Positions 45,470-57,730 of a stretch of 64,000 nucleotides of DNA are shown here, one piece after another. Within the stretch, counting starts at the first letter, position 1. The number at the start of each line of letters is the position of its first letter. This DNA comes from Cocos nucifera (Eukaryota; Streptophyta; Magnoliopsida; Arecales; Arecaceae): positions 434,001 to 498,000 of the forward strand of contig QRFJ01000747.1 of assembly GCA_006176705.1 (NCBI GenBank), read 5' to 3'. Below the pieces are notes generated by a model. The model saw only the letters and a list, made by a program, of their open reading frames with translations, ran no database searches and had not been told where the DNA came from. Position numbers and translations under genes: made by a program.

Positions 45470-47280
45470 TTTTAAAAAAATACATCAATTTTTTTAAAAT
45501 CTACATCTACGTCGCCGTCACTTACAGTAGATGGTGCACAAGCTGGAGGAGCTAGAGCTAGAACTAAAAATGGTGGGGCTGAAGCTAGAACGTCGACCAA
45601 CATGTCCTTAAGGCTCATGAAATCAGCTCCAAAATCTGTGCTGAGCCTTATCATCATAATGCTCAAGATGTCCTGTAGATGATATGTACACTCCTCTATC
45701 TGAATAGCCTGCTCTGTAGTCTGATCTGCCTGCGTCCTTGCCTGAGCTGCCTGTGCCAACGCCTCCTCAAGCTGCTCCTGAGTGACGATACCAGAAGCAT
45801 GTGAGGAGACGCTCGTCTTAGACCAATAGCTCATCGGCTTATGTCCGAGCTTGCATCGGATACTCCCAGAGTGCTCAGGCCCCAAGACTTGAGATAGATG
45901 GTCATGGAAGCCAAAGGTATTCGGGCCCTCGCTCACGAGCACGTCTAATTGATCCTATAATTGCAAATTCAAATAAAATAATATTATTAATACTATAATA
46001 CTAATCATACTAATATCCTATTTATTACTTACAAAAATTCTTCTAATTGCGGCATTCATCGACCTGCTCTTCTTATTTGTATGGCTGGATCGAAAGATCT
46101 CACTATGGTTGGGCATCATCCCATCTCTTATCAGCTATAATAATGGATCAATTTATTAAAAACATGCAAAAAAATATTAATTTAATTTATAAACTAAGAT
46201 TCAGAATTTATTACCTCTTTATGCACACGACTAATCATATACTCACAGTCGAGAATGAGTATATACTTCTGAGCTGCCCGATTCTCCTAGTTCTGACGGA
46301 AGGCTGCTTAAAAAATATTTAAATAAATAATAAATATTTAAAAAATATTTAAATATAATTTTAAATATATTAAAAAATTAAAAAATTAAAAAATTAAAAA
46401 TTAAACCTCAAACTCCTAGCTCCTCCAATGTCTAACCATCCCCTTCCACTAACTCGGGGGAGGATCCTGTATCCAAGGTACAAGCTCCTCCAGAGTGTTC
46501 CATCGATGCTCGAGCTATCCTTTGTGGAGCTTGACCTTATAGCCTTGGTACAACTTCTCAATCTTCTTCAGTCGAGCATCTCAAGCCTTCTCGTAATCTG
46601 AGAAGTTGTACCTCTTCTATACAAAGTTATTAAAAGTCAGTTATGAAATTATTCTAATAAAACTTAGTATAAACATATCAAATGTATAAATATAATTAAG
46701 ATATACTTATCCATATCTCCTTCCATATCCGATCCCTGACACCAGCATCCATTAATCGTCAGTCTATGGGCAGTATCGAAATAATGCCGGACCACCTCAC
46801 AAGCACTTCAAAAAATAAATGCATCTCTCACACGGTCTTTCCTACTAGCCTTTCCTCTGTGTCATACTCCACCATCACCTGATGCTGACAATTCCACACA
46901 TACGGTATGTACGTGGGATCGTGAAATGTCCTACTAAATGATGCATCTGCAATGAAAATATGTTATACAAATATATAAGTGTACAATAACTACATAAAAA
47001 ATAAATAAATAACATAATAAAAATATACACTCACCGATCATGAGATCGTGCGTCGTGGATGCTAGTGGAGACTCATCGGTAAGTGGAGCATGTGTTGGAA
47101 ATGTAGCTAACGGTGAAGGCTCAGATGTCGATGGAGAAATAGATGCCAGTGGTCCTTGGGCAGTCGATGCGGAGGTGGTGGAGTATGCTCCGCCTGCAAC
47201 TCAGATGCAGAGCTTTGCATAGTCTATCAAGAGGTAAGGATAAAAGCTAGATGGTATTTTGGTGCCATCCTGATCTGCAA
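45470..47280 (-). pseudogene. CACTA accessory protein, Transposase_24-like (copy D)
   Basis: Minus-strand homologue of the copy B gene. The last piece (45942-45472) is open for 156 codons with NTFGFHDHLSQVLGPEHSGS, a run of Ala/Gln/Glu (LEEALAQAAQARTQADQTTE) that could form a coiled coil, and an acidic end (DGDVDVDFKK). Further upstream RYNFSDYEKA and LKKIEKLYQGYKVKLHKG (46600-46480) match piece 3 of B. The first piece near 47280 starts MAPKYHLAF but soon meets a stop. The last exon is the best-preserved coding stretch of this family here. Confidence 0.7.
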
Positions 47281-47397
47281 CGTTAATGAACATTAACCAA
47301 TATTACTCTAAGCAGCCGGCATAGCTAAAAGATAGATAGATCTCTTCTTTCTTTCCTGCTATTGCTTTCTTTAGTACTTTCTCTACTGCATTATTGA

Positions 47398-47650
47398 TCG
47401 GCATGGTCCAAGGATTATCCACAGCCACCGACATGGCATGATCCAAGGTTGTCGGCATAGTCTAGGGCCGTTCATGACCACCGATATGGTGTGCCCTAGG
47501 ATCATCCATGGTTGCTAACATGGCACGGCCCAGGGCCTTCCACGACTGTCGACATGGCACGGCCCAAGGCTGTCAGCATGGCCCAGGGCCATCCACGATC
47601 ATCGATACGGCATGGCCTAAGGGAGTCCATGACCGCTAACACAGCATGGA
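47398..47650 (-). repeat. Short tandem repeats in CACTA D
   Basis: About seven imperfect units with the core CATGGCACGGCCCAGGGCC and a CCACGACCGTCGA spacer. Copy B has only one or two such units near 29845-29905, so the array expanded in D or shrank in B. Confidence 0.75.
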
Positions 47651-47859
47651 TAATTATAATTTTTATAATAAATATTTATAATATTTATTATAAAAATTAT
47701 AAATGATAAACAAATAATACTATGAAATTTTTAAAAAAATCATACCTACGGCTACGGAGAGGGGTCACACAGAAAGCTTCGAGGGTTGCCGGCAGCAACG
47801 CTAGAGGAAAATGACAACACTAAAGATAACCTACGAATAAAAGAGAGTGAGATAGAGAG

Positions 47860-48430
47860 AGAAAGAGAAAGAGAAAAAAAAGAGAGAAAGATGGAAGAGA
47901 GAAAGAGAGAGATAGATGGAAAGAGAGAAGAGAGAAAGAGAGAGTAGGGAGGGGGGTCGGGTCGAGGGAAGAGAGGAGGTGGCGGAGCCGACGGCCATGC
48001 TAATCGAAGAAGAAGGGAGAGGAGGGGGTCGGGCCGAGGGAAGAGAGGAGACAAAGAGAGGAGAGAGGGCAAGAGGGGGGTCGGGTCGAGAGAAGAGAGG
48101 ATGTGGTGGACGACGGTCGGGCCGGTCGGGAAAGAAGGGGGATAAGGGGGGTCGGGCCGAGGGAAGAGATGAGAGAAAAAGAGAGAGCAGGGAGGGGGGT
48201 CAAGTCGAGGGAAGAGAGGAGGTGAAGCTGGTGGCCAGGTCAACCGAGGAAGGAGGAGAAGGGGGGTCAAGCCGAGGGAAGAGAGGAGGTGGCGGAGCTG
48301 ACAGCCGAGCCTACTAGGGAAGAAGGGGGAGATGGGAGAGGTGGTGAAGCCGATCGGGAAAGAAAATGGAGGGGAGGTCTCACTGACGGTGGAGAGGGGG
48401 AAAGAGAGATCAAAGAGGAAAATAAAATTG
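47860..48430 (-). other. Pyrimidine-rich leader of CACTA D
   Basis: The plus strand is G/A-rich with recurring GGGTCGGGCCGAGGGAAGAG words at intervals of about 60-90 bp; on the element strand this is the C/T-rich leader of A and B. Several frames are open on both strands through base bias only. Confidence 0.6.
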
Positions 48431-48574
48431 GGATAGAATTTAAAAAAAACCTACCTATGGCAGCAATTTTCGAACTACTGCCATAAGTGTATGATAGCGG
48501 TTAAAAAATCGTTGCCATAAGTTTATGACAGCGATTTTACAAAACCGCTGCCATAGATTAAAAATTAATTTTTT

Positions 48575-49534
48575 TCTAAATATTATATAATTCTAAAATT
48601 TAATGTCCATCTTCATCATTCACTATCTAAATAATTATCATTAGAGTATTATCATAAAAGATCATCTCGATATGATAGTCCTAGCTTCATCGATCAGTAA
48701 AATTCGATTTCGATGACCATGAATGAGAGATAGATGATTTGATAGATGAAGATCAACGATAGATCCAAAAATTTATAACGATGATCTTGGTAATGTTTGT
48801 AGCATACTATTAAAGTTTCACTTTAATCGAATATCGTTATCAAGTTTAATTTAGTACGGGATGATTTCAGCTGTTAAATGATAAATGAGTGATCAAAGGA
48901 CCAAACGACGTTCGATTATGAGATAATTTTTTAGATAAATGATCTTAGCTACTACTTTAATTATTTTTACGATGGTGATCTTAAAATTTAAGCCACGGAT
49001 CTAAGAACAATCCAAAACTATACATCGCTCGATATAGTACATTCTTAAACTCTTTGGTAATTATGTTTGTATTTTTACAAGATCTGCTTAACGTGAATAG
49101 TTCATATAGAAATAATTTAGATTTTATGATCATCGCCGTATAAAATGATTAAAATTATAGCAAAGATCGTTTAACTAAAAAATTATCTTATAATCGGACG
49201 TCATTTGACCTTTTGATCACTTGTTTCTCATTTAATGATCGAAATCATTCTATACTAAATTGACCATGATAACGATATCCGATTAAAGTAAAATATTAAT
49301 AGTATGCTACAAATATCACTGAGATCATCGTTGCAGATTTTCGAATCCATCGATGATCTTTATCTATCAGATCATCACGCCATCGTTTATGATCGTCGAA
49401 ATTAAATTTTACCGATCGATGAAGCTAGGGCTATCGGATCGAGGTGGCCTTTTATAACGATACTCTAATGATAATTATTTAGATAATGAATGGTGAAGGT
49501 GTGCATTAAATTTTAGAATTATATAATATTTAGA
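48575..49534. repeat. Long near-palindrome in CACTA D
   Basis: The same inverted arms as 6222-7162, with TCACTATCTAAATAATTATC near 48618 answered by ATAATTATTTAGATAATGAA near 49471, and CCTAGCTTCATCGATC by GATCGATGAAGCTAGGG. No insertion interrupts it. Confidence 0.9.
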
Positions 49535-49850
49535 GAAAAATTATGAAAAAAGATATAGTAGCGATTACAAAAAATTGCTGCCATAGGTCAAACCTATAGC
49601 AGCGATTTTGCTTCGGATAACCACTGCCATATATTCGACCTAAAGCATCGATTAAGCCTAACTGACACCATAAATCTAGCTCTATGGTAGCGGTTCAGAT
49701 TAGACCTATGGTAGCGATTACGTATAACCGCCCATAGATTCGATCTATAACAACGATTCTATATAATCATTGCTGTAGATCTTATGGCAATGATTTTCAA
49801 AACCGCTATCATAGTATGCACTATCGTAGTCCCATTCTATAGTAGTGTCA

Positions 49851-50490
49851 ATGAAACTCTTGATGCCGATGCATCTTAATGGCCAAATGCCACAATCCTA
49901 AGATCATTCCTTGTTGAGATTCGGCCTTTTTATCTTTTTTTCCTTCACTGATTGCCACATGTTTTGTTGAATTTGATCGACTATTGAACCACTGATCTAC
50001 CACTATAGCCTTATCAAACCAATCATCCATTTTTATTTGATCTCAATTGATCAGGCCATCGGCGATCTTGACCATGTTGTCCTTGTCAAGATCAAGATCC
50101 ATGCCTCTAACTGGTTGCCACATAGATTTGATCATATGCATGGCACGGGGCATGACAACCTGGCTAGTGTCACAGGCCACCCAAAATCCGACTAATGAAA
50201 CTGTGACAGCTATTTAGGTTGTGCATAACCTGGTTGGAGATATATTTGTGCCTTGTCAGTTGAAGGTAAGTACCTCTACCCTTGTGATTTATCATATATA
50301 TGATTTACTTGATAATGTTTAATTCCATATCTGCATTTGAATATTAATCTGACTATTGATATTTAACTATAAATATTATTAATGCTTATGTGTATTAGAT
50401 GTTGTATATGCTCTGCATAAAATAAATTTATAAAATATTGAGCAAAGCATAAAATAATTTACTAGGGTATGGGCTGCATTAGAAATTTTT
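49851..50490. other. Flanking DNA right of CACTA D
   Basis: The minus strand has a 60-codon ORF (50030-49848) with DDWFDKAIVVDQWF, reminiscent of gypsy gag, but too short to assign. Nothing else is recognised. Confidence 0.35.
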
Positions 50491-52514
50491 TTTTTTTTTT
50501 TGATGAAAGAGGGCTGAAGCTGTATTAAGTGAAAAGTAATGAGTACTGTACAATACTGGACCATATAACCTAAAATGAATTTACAATTGCAGTGTAAACC
50601 AAAATGCGACCCGAACCTAACAAAGAGCATAAAAGGGGATACATAGCAGTCTGGAAGAGGACATGAGAAAGTGATATATAAAACCAGGAACAAGCCTAAA
50701 TAATTTGCATAGAAGACCTTCTAACAGGAGACATTGATGATATATAGGAAACTTTGGACACTTGACCGGAAATCTGAAATATAGCTCAACCATTTACATT
50801 CTGTGCTGAGAAGCTGAATTAGCATCTGTAGATCCATAGCCAACATAGCAGCAATGATTGTGCAGTTGTACATGTGTTGCAAAGTACACTATGATCATTT
50901 GGCATGGTAAAGTTGCAGAACCGAAGTAAGCTCCAAAAACATATAGACCTTTGGATCCTTGCATGAAGTATGACTATAATGTTATGATCTTTGAATAGTT
51001 TGTGGATAAAACAACAGCAACCGAATATGCAACAAGGGAGGCTAACACATAATCTGAAATCTGAAATGACCCAATGTCGTAACGTGTAGTGTGCAGACAT
51101 CAAAACTTGAGGAGCAACATAGTATGCGAAAATAGCAGCCCTGGTTAGCTAGGCAAGAAGTCCAAGCCACAGAAGCAGAAACAGGTACGTAGAAACTGTG
51201 TAACAGTGAAGAAATGCCAAGAAAATAACATATGCAGTCTGTATAAGGAAATATTCTGATTACTCCAAGATTGTAGAGCCAAGAAGTTCGGCAGCAGCAA
51301 TGAATAGATAGATAATGTGCCACAGACTGCACTTAAGTTTCTGTAATGAGATTCTAAGTGTGAAGTAGCCCATCCTATATTGTATTCATGTTCTAGGAAA
51401 TTCATAATTCCTCTAGCAGCACAACATCGATAAATCAGCATGAAAAGCCGTCCATTAACAAATAAATGCCAGCACCTCATAGATTGGGACAGAGCATAAT
51501 TTTCAGCAGCCAAACATCAAATGAAAATAAGTACAGCAGAAAACCGACACCATTTTGTCACATACATGCTTAAGAAACATTGTAAAGTAGCGGTAACGCT
51601 TGAAGTAAATGGAACTTGTGGAGAACATTCTGGTAAAACCAGTAAACCTGCGTATAAATTAACAAAAATATGTTAGATAAATCCTCACTACTCTCCCCTC
51701 TATTTTTTTAATGATGTTCCTCATCTCTTCTTTTCCTCCAGTTTATTACATCTCTCGAATTTTTTCCATTTGTTTTTGGGCCTATAAATTTTCCCCATGT
51801 CATTTGCCCTTTTGCTTTTTTTTCTACAATTAAGAGTTTTATGCATCACAGAATTCTCATGCTGAAGCATGCATTTCATTTGAATCCCATCTAGGAAATA
51901 AAAATGCACATCAGCCCAAATAACAATGCTCCACTTGTGGACATATCGCCTGGCACAACAGTCCATCCCAAATGATACAAAGGAATTAGCAAACACCCCC
52001 TCATTTCTTTGCCATGATTGCACATTGACTTGAAGTATTATAAAGCATGTTGCATGCATAATCTGTCTCCTGTTTCCCTTGAATTCTAATTATGTAGTCT
52101 CTGTAGCCGGATCTTGATTGTATATACTACCATGATGCCATGAATGCTCCCCTAATTAAGATAATTCTATACAAACAAAAACCTGTTATAACCAACAGCT
52201 GACTAGCTCCAAGATTGTGGATTAGCATTAATCTTAGAAAGATAAGGGGGCGGTGTATAATGTACTAATAGACTCTAACCAACCGATAGCAAGTTACCCC
52301 GTTCAAAGTCTAGCCGAAGAATTGACAAAACCTGCTGATTTCAAAGGAAATACCATGTTAACCAAATCATCTTATAGTCTGCATCTTCCAGCCACCTCAC
52401 ATTTTGTTTGCTATAATTCAGTATTGATTGATCTATTAACCATGTCCCAAGGATCCCATCAATAAGAAAATCTATCCTGTCAAAACCAACTATAGTAGTA
52501 TTTGGATAAAGATT
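50491..52514 (-). other. Possible LINE 3' tail and unassigned 2 kb
   Basis: A T tract at about 50490-50504 followed by GATGAAAGAGGGCTGAAGC reads GCTTCAGCCCTCTTTCATC plus poly(A) on the minus strand, the usual end of plant LINEs (TTTCATC-An). If it ends the LINE to the right, its untranslated region would be about 2 kb, which is too long, so a second element may be included. Minus-strand ORFs at 50819-51513 have no recognised motif. Confidence 0.4.
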
Positions 52515-52859
52515 CTAGACATATACCAGTTTTATGTGTAGAAATAATATTGACATCTGATCCACTAGTTGCAAATCTAGAAGAAAAGTTATGTGACCAA
52601 ATCTTTGCAATTCAAGATCCTTGATCCACGATACAACAGTGGATGAATGACCTTCAATCCATGTATGAGTAGCCTGGAGCGAAAATATAGCAGTTTGAAC
52701 TCCAAGCCAAACAGCCAGCAACTCTGCAAAAGGAACTGATAGATGGGGTAGCAGTTTCCCACCAGCCCGCATCAACATGGCATTATTATTTCTAATCACA
52801 TAACCTGCAGCAGCTTTGTTATCGGTCATGGATGCATCAAAGTTTATTTTTAAAACTCA
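52515..52859 (-). pseudogene. LINE RNase H domain
   Basis: Minus-strand reading INFDASMTDNKAAAGYVIRN opens the plant LINE RNase H (RVT_3) fold with its first Asp; PFAELLAVWLGVQTAIF carries the Glu; IEGHSSTVVSWIKD occupies the place of the usual EGDS motif, with His for the catalytic Asp. The domain end is eroded. It belongs with the zf-RVT and RT parts at 53050-55560. Confidence 0.8.
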
Positions 52860-53049
52860 AGGGGAGGAGGTAGCCAACACACCAGACGGGGAGAAACAAA
52901 AGGTAAAATCCTTTTGAAAATGGCTATCCTAGTACCTACATGGAGCTTGCAAATACCCTACGCTGATGCAACCAGAGTCCGCAACAAAAACAATTAATCA
53001 GCAGAATACTTGCATCGGTGTAGTGAATTGATTATTAAAAATTCGATCA

Positions 53050-54445
53050 TTACGAGCTTTCTACAGTAACCATGCTACGTATGTCACTAGTGACTTCTGT
53101 CCCATCTCTGCCAAGGCACTGGATAAAAAATCCAGCAACACTGATAAAGATGTTGGTGAGAAATTCACTCAGCATATGAAGCAAAATTGCTGCTAACAAT
53201 GTTGAGCCAAAACACAAGCAATAATAGGATGGACAGAATCTTCTTCTTGATGAGGGCATAAGTCACAAAATCTATGCTCAACCGGAATGATATGACAGTC
53301 GGCTAACAACGCTTTGGATGGCAACATTTCCCAAGCTAATCTCCATAAAAATGTTGACCTGAGGGGGAACCTTTAATGACCAAACCCAGCCACATTGTAC
53401 ATGATTATCTTGGATATTACGCAAAGGAAGAGTTCTTATATCCTGAAGGGCTACACGGGTAAGTTTTGAAGGACCCCACATCAATCCATCAGGCCAAAGA
53501 CCTTGAGGAAGAGGAATGGCAGATATAGTCCTAACCAAATCTATAGAAAAGTGATCAGTCAACCAAGTAAAATTCCAAGTCCTATCGACATTTATAAGAT
53601 CTGCGACATGCAAATTAAGATCGAGAGTATCCATATTAACAAAGGTATGCCCAGCAATTAAAGGAATCATAGTAAACCAAGGATCCATGTAAATATTAAT
53701 AGCTAAACCAGACCCCACCAACCACCGAAATTTGAACTAATCATGAGATCCCAGTGAACAAATCTTTTTCCAAATAGAAGAACATGATCTGGGTCTATTA
53801 TAACTAAACCATGACCCATGAAAGTCGCATTTGGCTTTAACGAATTGCACCCAAAGAGAAGTGAGATGAAGCACCAAATAAGCAGCAATTTTGCATAAAC
53901 AGTAAAATTTACGGTCAAATAAGGATTGAATATCTAAACCCCCTCTCTTTCTAGGCCTAAAATAGATTCCCAAGCAATAGGATGAAAGGTTCAATGTTCA
54001 ACCGCATGACCCCAAAGAAAGGAACAAAACTCTCTCTCGGCTATATGCAAAATAGAATGAGGAATATGAACCGATTGAAGCATATGTAAAGGAATTGCCG
54101 AAAGGACAGATTGAATTAAAGTAATCTGGCCTGCTAATGACAAGGTTCGCCATTTCCACAGAGAAATTTTTGAGAAATCTTGGATAACATATATTCAAAA
54201 GCTAAAGTATGCAACATCATACCAGATAATGGAGCACCTAAATATTGCCAATTGAGCCATGTTTCTGAAACTCTTAATAGGTCAATGATTTGATGCCGAT
54301 TCGTGCAATCCATGGAGAGAAAATAATATGAGACTTAGTAAAATTTATTAATTGCCCGAAATAATTAGAATAATCCTAGATGATTGCTGATAAACAAACT
54401 GCATCCCATACAGTACTTGTCCGAGCCACACGTAAGCAATCATCT
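53050..54445 (-). pseudogene. LINE ORF2 C-terminal part with zf-RVT
   Basis: In several frames: GHAVEH and GGLDIQSLF (WG...GGLGIR block) near 53930-54010, GSGLAINIYMDPWF at 53715, and the zinc-binding region WVWSLKVPPQVNIFMEISLG near 53340-53400. Frame changes at about 53720 and 53990 show it is broken. It continues the RT domain to the right. Confidence 0.8.
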
Positions 54446-55560
54446 GCACAAAATACATGTGAAATCGAACGGCCACCATGAGGTTTAAGGACTCTCAGCA
54501 AATGATATTGCACCGCACATTAGGGAAGTTTAGATAAAATGTCAGCACATAAAATAAAAAGGTAGGGAGAAAGAGGGCAGCTCTGTCGCAAACCTCTTGA
54601 AGGCTCAAAAGAAGTAGTAGGAGAGCCATTCAATAGCAGTTGAAAGCTAAGGTTATGGGTACAACATTGTACCCATTCAATAAATTGGACCAGAAAGTTA
54701 TATTGTTGAAGAACCTTCATCAAAAAAGGCGAATGCACTCTGTCATAAGCATTTTCCATATCCAATTTTAATAGCATAAGACCTTTGGTACGGAAAGCAT
54801 ATGTTAGAAAATGCATAATTTCTTGAGCAAGCAATAGATTATCACATATAGAGCGACCGAGAACAAAAGTGCCTTGCTCATGTGAAATCAATTCAGGTAA
54901 AAGCTTTTTTAGCCTACCAACCAATAACTTTGCAATGATTTTATAAACAGTATTGCACAAGCTTATGGGCCAAAAATCACTGGGTGTCTGTGGATTTGGC
55001 TTTTCAAGAATTAACACAATATATGTATCCTTCCAAGAATCCGGTAGCGATGAAGATTGAAATAAATAATGGACGGAATACAGAATGTTCAACTTAATGA
55101 TTGGCCAGAATTGTTGAAAAAATAAAGCACCGAAACCATCAGGATCTGGAGCTTTATCCGGGTGCATAGATCGAACAGCCAACTCAATTTAATTCTCCCT
55201 AATGGGTTGCATTAAAACAGCAGACTGCTCAGTAGTTAAAACTGGCAACATAAGCGGGGATAATTAAGAACAAGAATTTTCCTATCTACCATCCATCTAT
55301 CCCAGAAATGGTCTAATAGAATATTTTGAATGCAAACAGAATCACTAATGGCATCTCTCTGAGCAGATAATAAAATATGAATTTTATTCCTACATCTATG
55401 AAGCAAAGCATAACAATGAAAAACTTAGTATTAACATCCCTGTCCTTTAACCAAGCAATTCTAGATTTTTGATGCCACATAATTTTGATACGATGCAGAA
55501 CTAACTGGTACTCCCGAAGCAAAGCTAGCAAGCAAAAATGAAACATTTTTCAATTTGACA
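54430..55560 (-). pseudogene. L1-type LINE reverse transcriptase
   Basis: The RT domain is well preserved: KAPDPDGFGALFFQQFWP, then LILEKPNPQTPSDFWPISLC, KLDMENAYDRVHSPFL with the first catalytic Asp, and GLRQSCPLSPYLFILCAD in the open frame 55182-54520. After a shift, HVFCADDCLRVART supplies the ADD catalytic pair (codons near 54439-54447). Upstream, in another frame, IMWHQKSRIAWLKDRDVNTKFF (55480-55410) is the standard pre-RT linker. The endonuclease domain is missing, so the copy is 5'-truncated near 55560, as usual for LINEs. Confidence 0.92.
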
Positions 55561-55569
55561 AGTTATGAT

Positions 55570-56560
55570 GTTCTGCTCTCTAGCTAGACTCTGATTATGC
55601 AGGCTTAAGATCTAATCTCATTTTGGGCCTTTAGTGGGATGATCCTTGGCACATGTTGGTTGACAGTATGTTGCAGTCAGAAACTACTTTTGGGTCATGG
55701 TAGTGGAGTGATCATTAGTGCATGCTACTACGGACATATTTTTCCGTGTAATTTAGGAGCTAGCTTTCTTTTGGGCCTCCAATTGGACAATTAGCGGCAC
55801 ATGCTGATGAATGGTATGCTGTAGTTAGCATCTAATCTCTTTTGAGGCTTATCATGGACCAATCATGACCACAGTCTAACGCAGCCTTTGCATGGTGATC
55901 GTTGGGAAAGAGAGAAGGAAGATGCATGAAACAAGGTAAAACGACAAGGAAGAAGAAGAAGTCTCTTTTCTAAGAAAATAGACTCAATAACTCGAATGAT
56001 CTAATTATAAGCTTATTTATAGGTAAAAAAATAAAAATAAACTTAAACAAGGACTCGAAATACTAATCCTAATTAAAATAAAAAAGCAACTAAAAGATCC
56101 AACGCGTCAGGATTCTTGCACGCCCCCATAGACCTATCATTGAATCAAGGCCCGAAATTAGTCGTGGCGGCAAAGTAGCCAGGCCTATAGGGTTTGAAAA
56201 GAGCTTTCCAAATTATAGTTATAATAAGGATTCTTACATCGGATGACCAAGTTATGGCCGTTCTAGCTCGGCAGTGTCAAAACCCTGCGAATCTGGTGTA
56301 GTCAAGCCGATTTCACACACTTTCAGATCCGATTTCTCAAATCCATATATCTGGTTGCTATAACGTCTGCATCACAGTCATAAACGCTAGAATATAGTAT
56401 GGATGGTTTAGATACATTGATTTGAAAATTTATCTTTTGATTAGATGCATTAAATATTTTTGAAATACATATTTTGTTCTTCAGCATGCTTTCATTTATA
56501 ACAAAAAATCTTATATTATCATATCTAATATTCTATGCATTTTATACTCGATCGAGCTAG
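55570..56560 (-). repeat. Probable gypsy LTR, minus orientation
   Basis: ACCTATAAATAAGC on the minus strand (56011-56024) is a strong TATA box, followed in the direction of transcription by a CTTCTTCTTCTTCC tract (about 55940-55960); to its right is U3-like sequence with GGCCATAACTTGGTCATCCG. Termini and duplication were not found, so the bounds are approximate. Confidence 0.45.
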
Positions 56561-57195
56561 AGATAGAGATGACTTGCTGGGCTTTTAGCTCTTTTTTTTT
56601 AAAAAAAACAATTTCTCTTGCTTCTTTGTAAATGCCAATGAATAGCAAGCATGAGATCATGAGCCATGAGCGAGAGAACTAGGTTTTAGAAGAAATCTTT
56701 TTGTAATAAAATGTTATGTAGTCTGCATAGACTGAGTTGAAAATAATATTGAACCTTATTTTGTGAATATTTATAATTTGAAGAAATTTAGTATCTAAGT
56801 TTACCTTTATTGGTACTGTTTAGAATTTTCTTTAGGCCTTGCATGTTTTGTAGGTCAAATCCCATAGGGCATGTAGTTGTATATCATGTGCGTGCTAATG
56901 GAATGAGGCATGACACATTTAATGCTTAAGTCAGACAAAACTTTAATAGAATGGCAGAGAGGAGATCAGAGAGAATACAATTTATATGAAAGGAGACTAA
57001 GAGAGCTATATGACAGATAAATATTGGGCACCGACATTTGATTTGGCTGTTGCATGCCATGTTTGGGTTCTCGATCAAAATTATCAGAATTTTCAATGAC
57101 ATATCCTGCCTTAATTCCAGATAAGGGCTGTCCTAGATTCATTTGAATTGAGTTTCTCCATGTTTGCTCCATTTTGTATCAGCCTTTCAAGTATT
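56561..57195. other. Unassigned stretch
   Basis: No gene, array or element end seen. A short minus-strand ORF at 57172-56966 has no recognised motif. Confidence 0.35.
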
Positions 57196-57696
57196 TGTCA
57201 TGCCTAAACCCAATACCCGAGTCAACCACATAACATGGCCATATGAACAAATCCACAAAAATATCAAAAGAATTATAAAAATTCCACCATATTTATCAAA
57301 TCAAACCAATCTATGTTTATTGAATAAGGTCCACAAGATTAAAACAATTATTTGGCATCAGAAAATCAACTAACTAACTAATGACTTTGTCGCTCGAATT
57401 CCATGCTCAACCCAACCGATGCTACCCATCTTGCAACTTTGAAGGAAAAAAAAAAAGGATGTGAGCATTATAGCCCAGTAAGAATCCTCCACTCATACCA
57501 GTATGAATATGAAACACCTTAGCGATAATATTAGTCAATAAGAAAATACTAAGATTCATATATCAATAATTTGAATAATGCTTAATATAACAATATACAT
57601 GCTATAAAATACACCATGCCAACATGCACATCAAGGTTAATCATATAGCAACTTAGTTGCATAAATGTCATCTTATAGAAATATCGAGACACATGT

Positions 57697-57730
<34 letters not shown>

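Larger units (their letters stand above)
44891..49847 (-). mobile_element. CACTA element copy D, reversed, complete ends
   Basis: The right end TCTATAGTAGTG gives CACTACTATAGAATGGG on the minus strand; the left end CACAATTACAGAATAGGGCT is a worn CACTACTACAAAATAGGGCT. TCA flanks it on both sides (44888-44890 and 49848-49850), the expected 3-bp duplication. It is 4957 bp and shorter than copy B but has the same parts in mirror order: 3' subterminal repeats (44905-45325), gene (45470-47280), 40-bp-class repeats, purine-rich stretch (pyrimidine leader on the element strand), subterminal repeats (48460-48560), palindrome and 5' subterminal repeats (49555-49847). It has no DDE transposase gene. Confidence 0.93.

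Noticed and set aside
47752..48486. ORFs of 60-172 codons on both strands, charged or Pro/Ser-rich
   Set aside because: Purine-rich repeats of CACTA D; the plus-strand Glu/Arg/Gly chain and the minus-strand Pro/Leu chain mirror each other.
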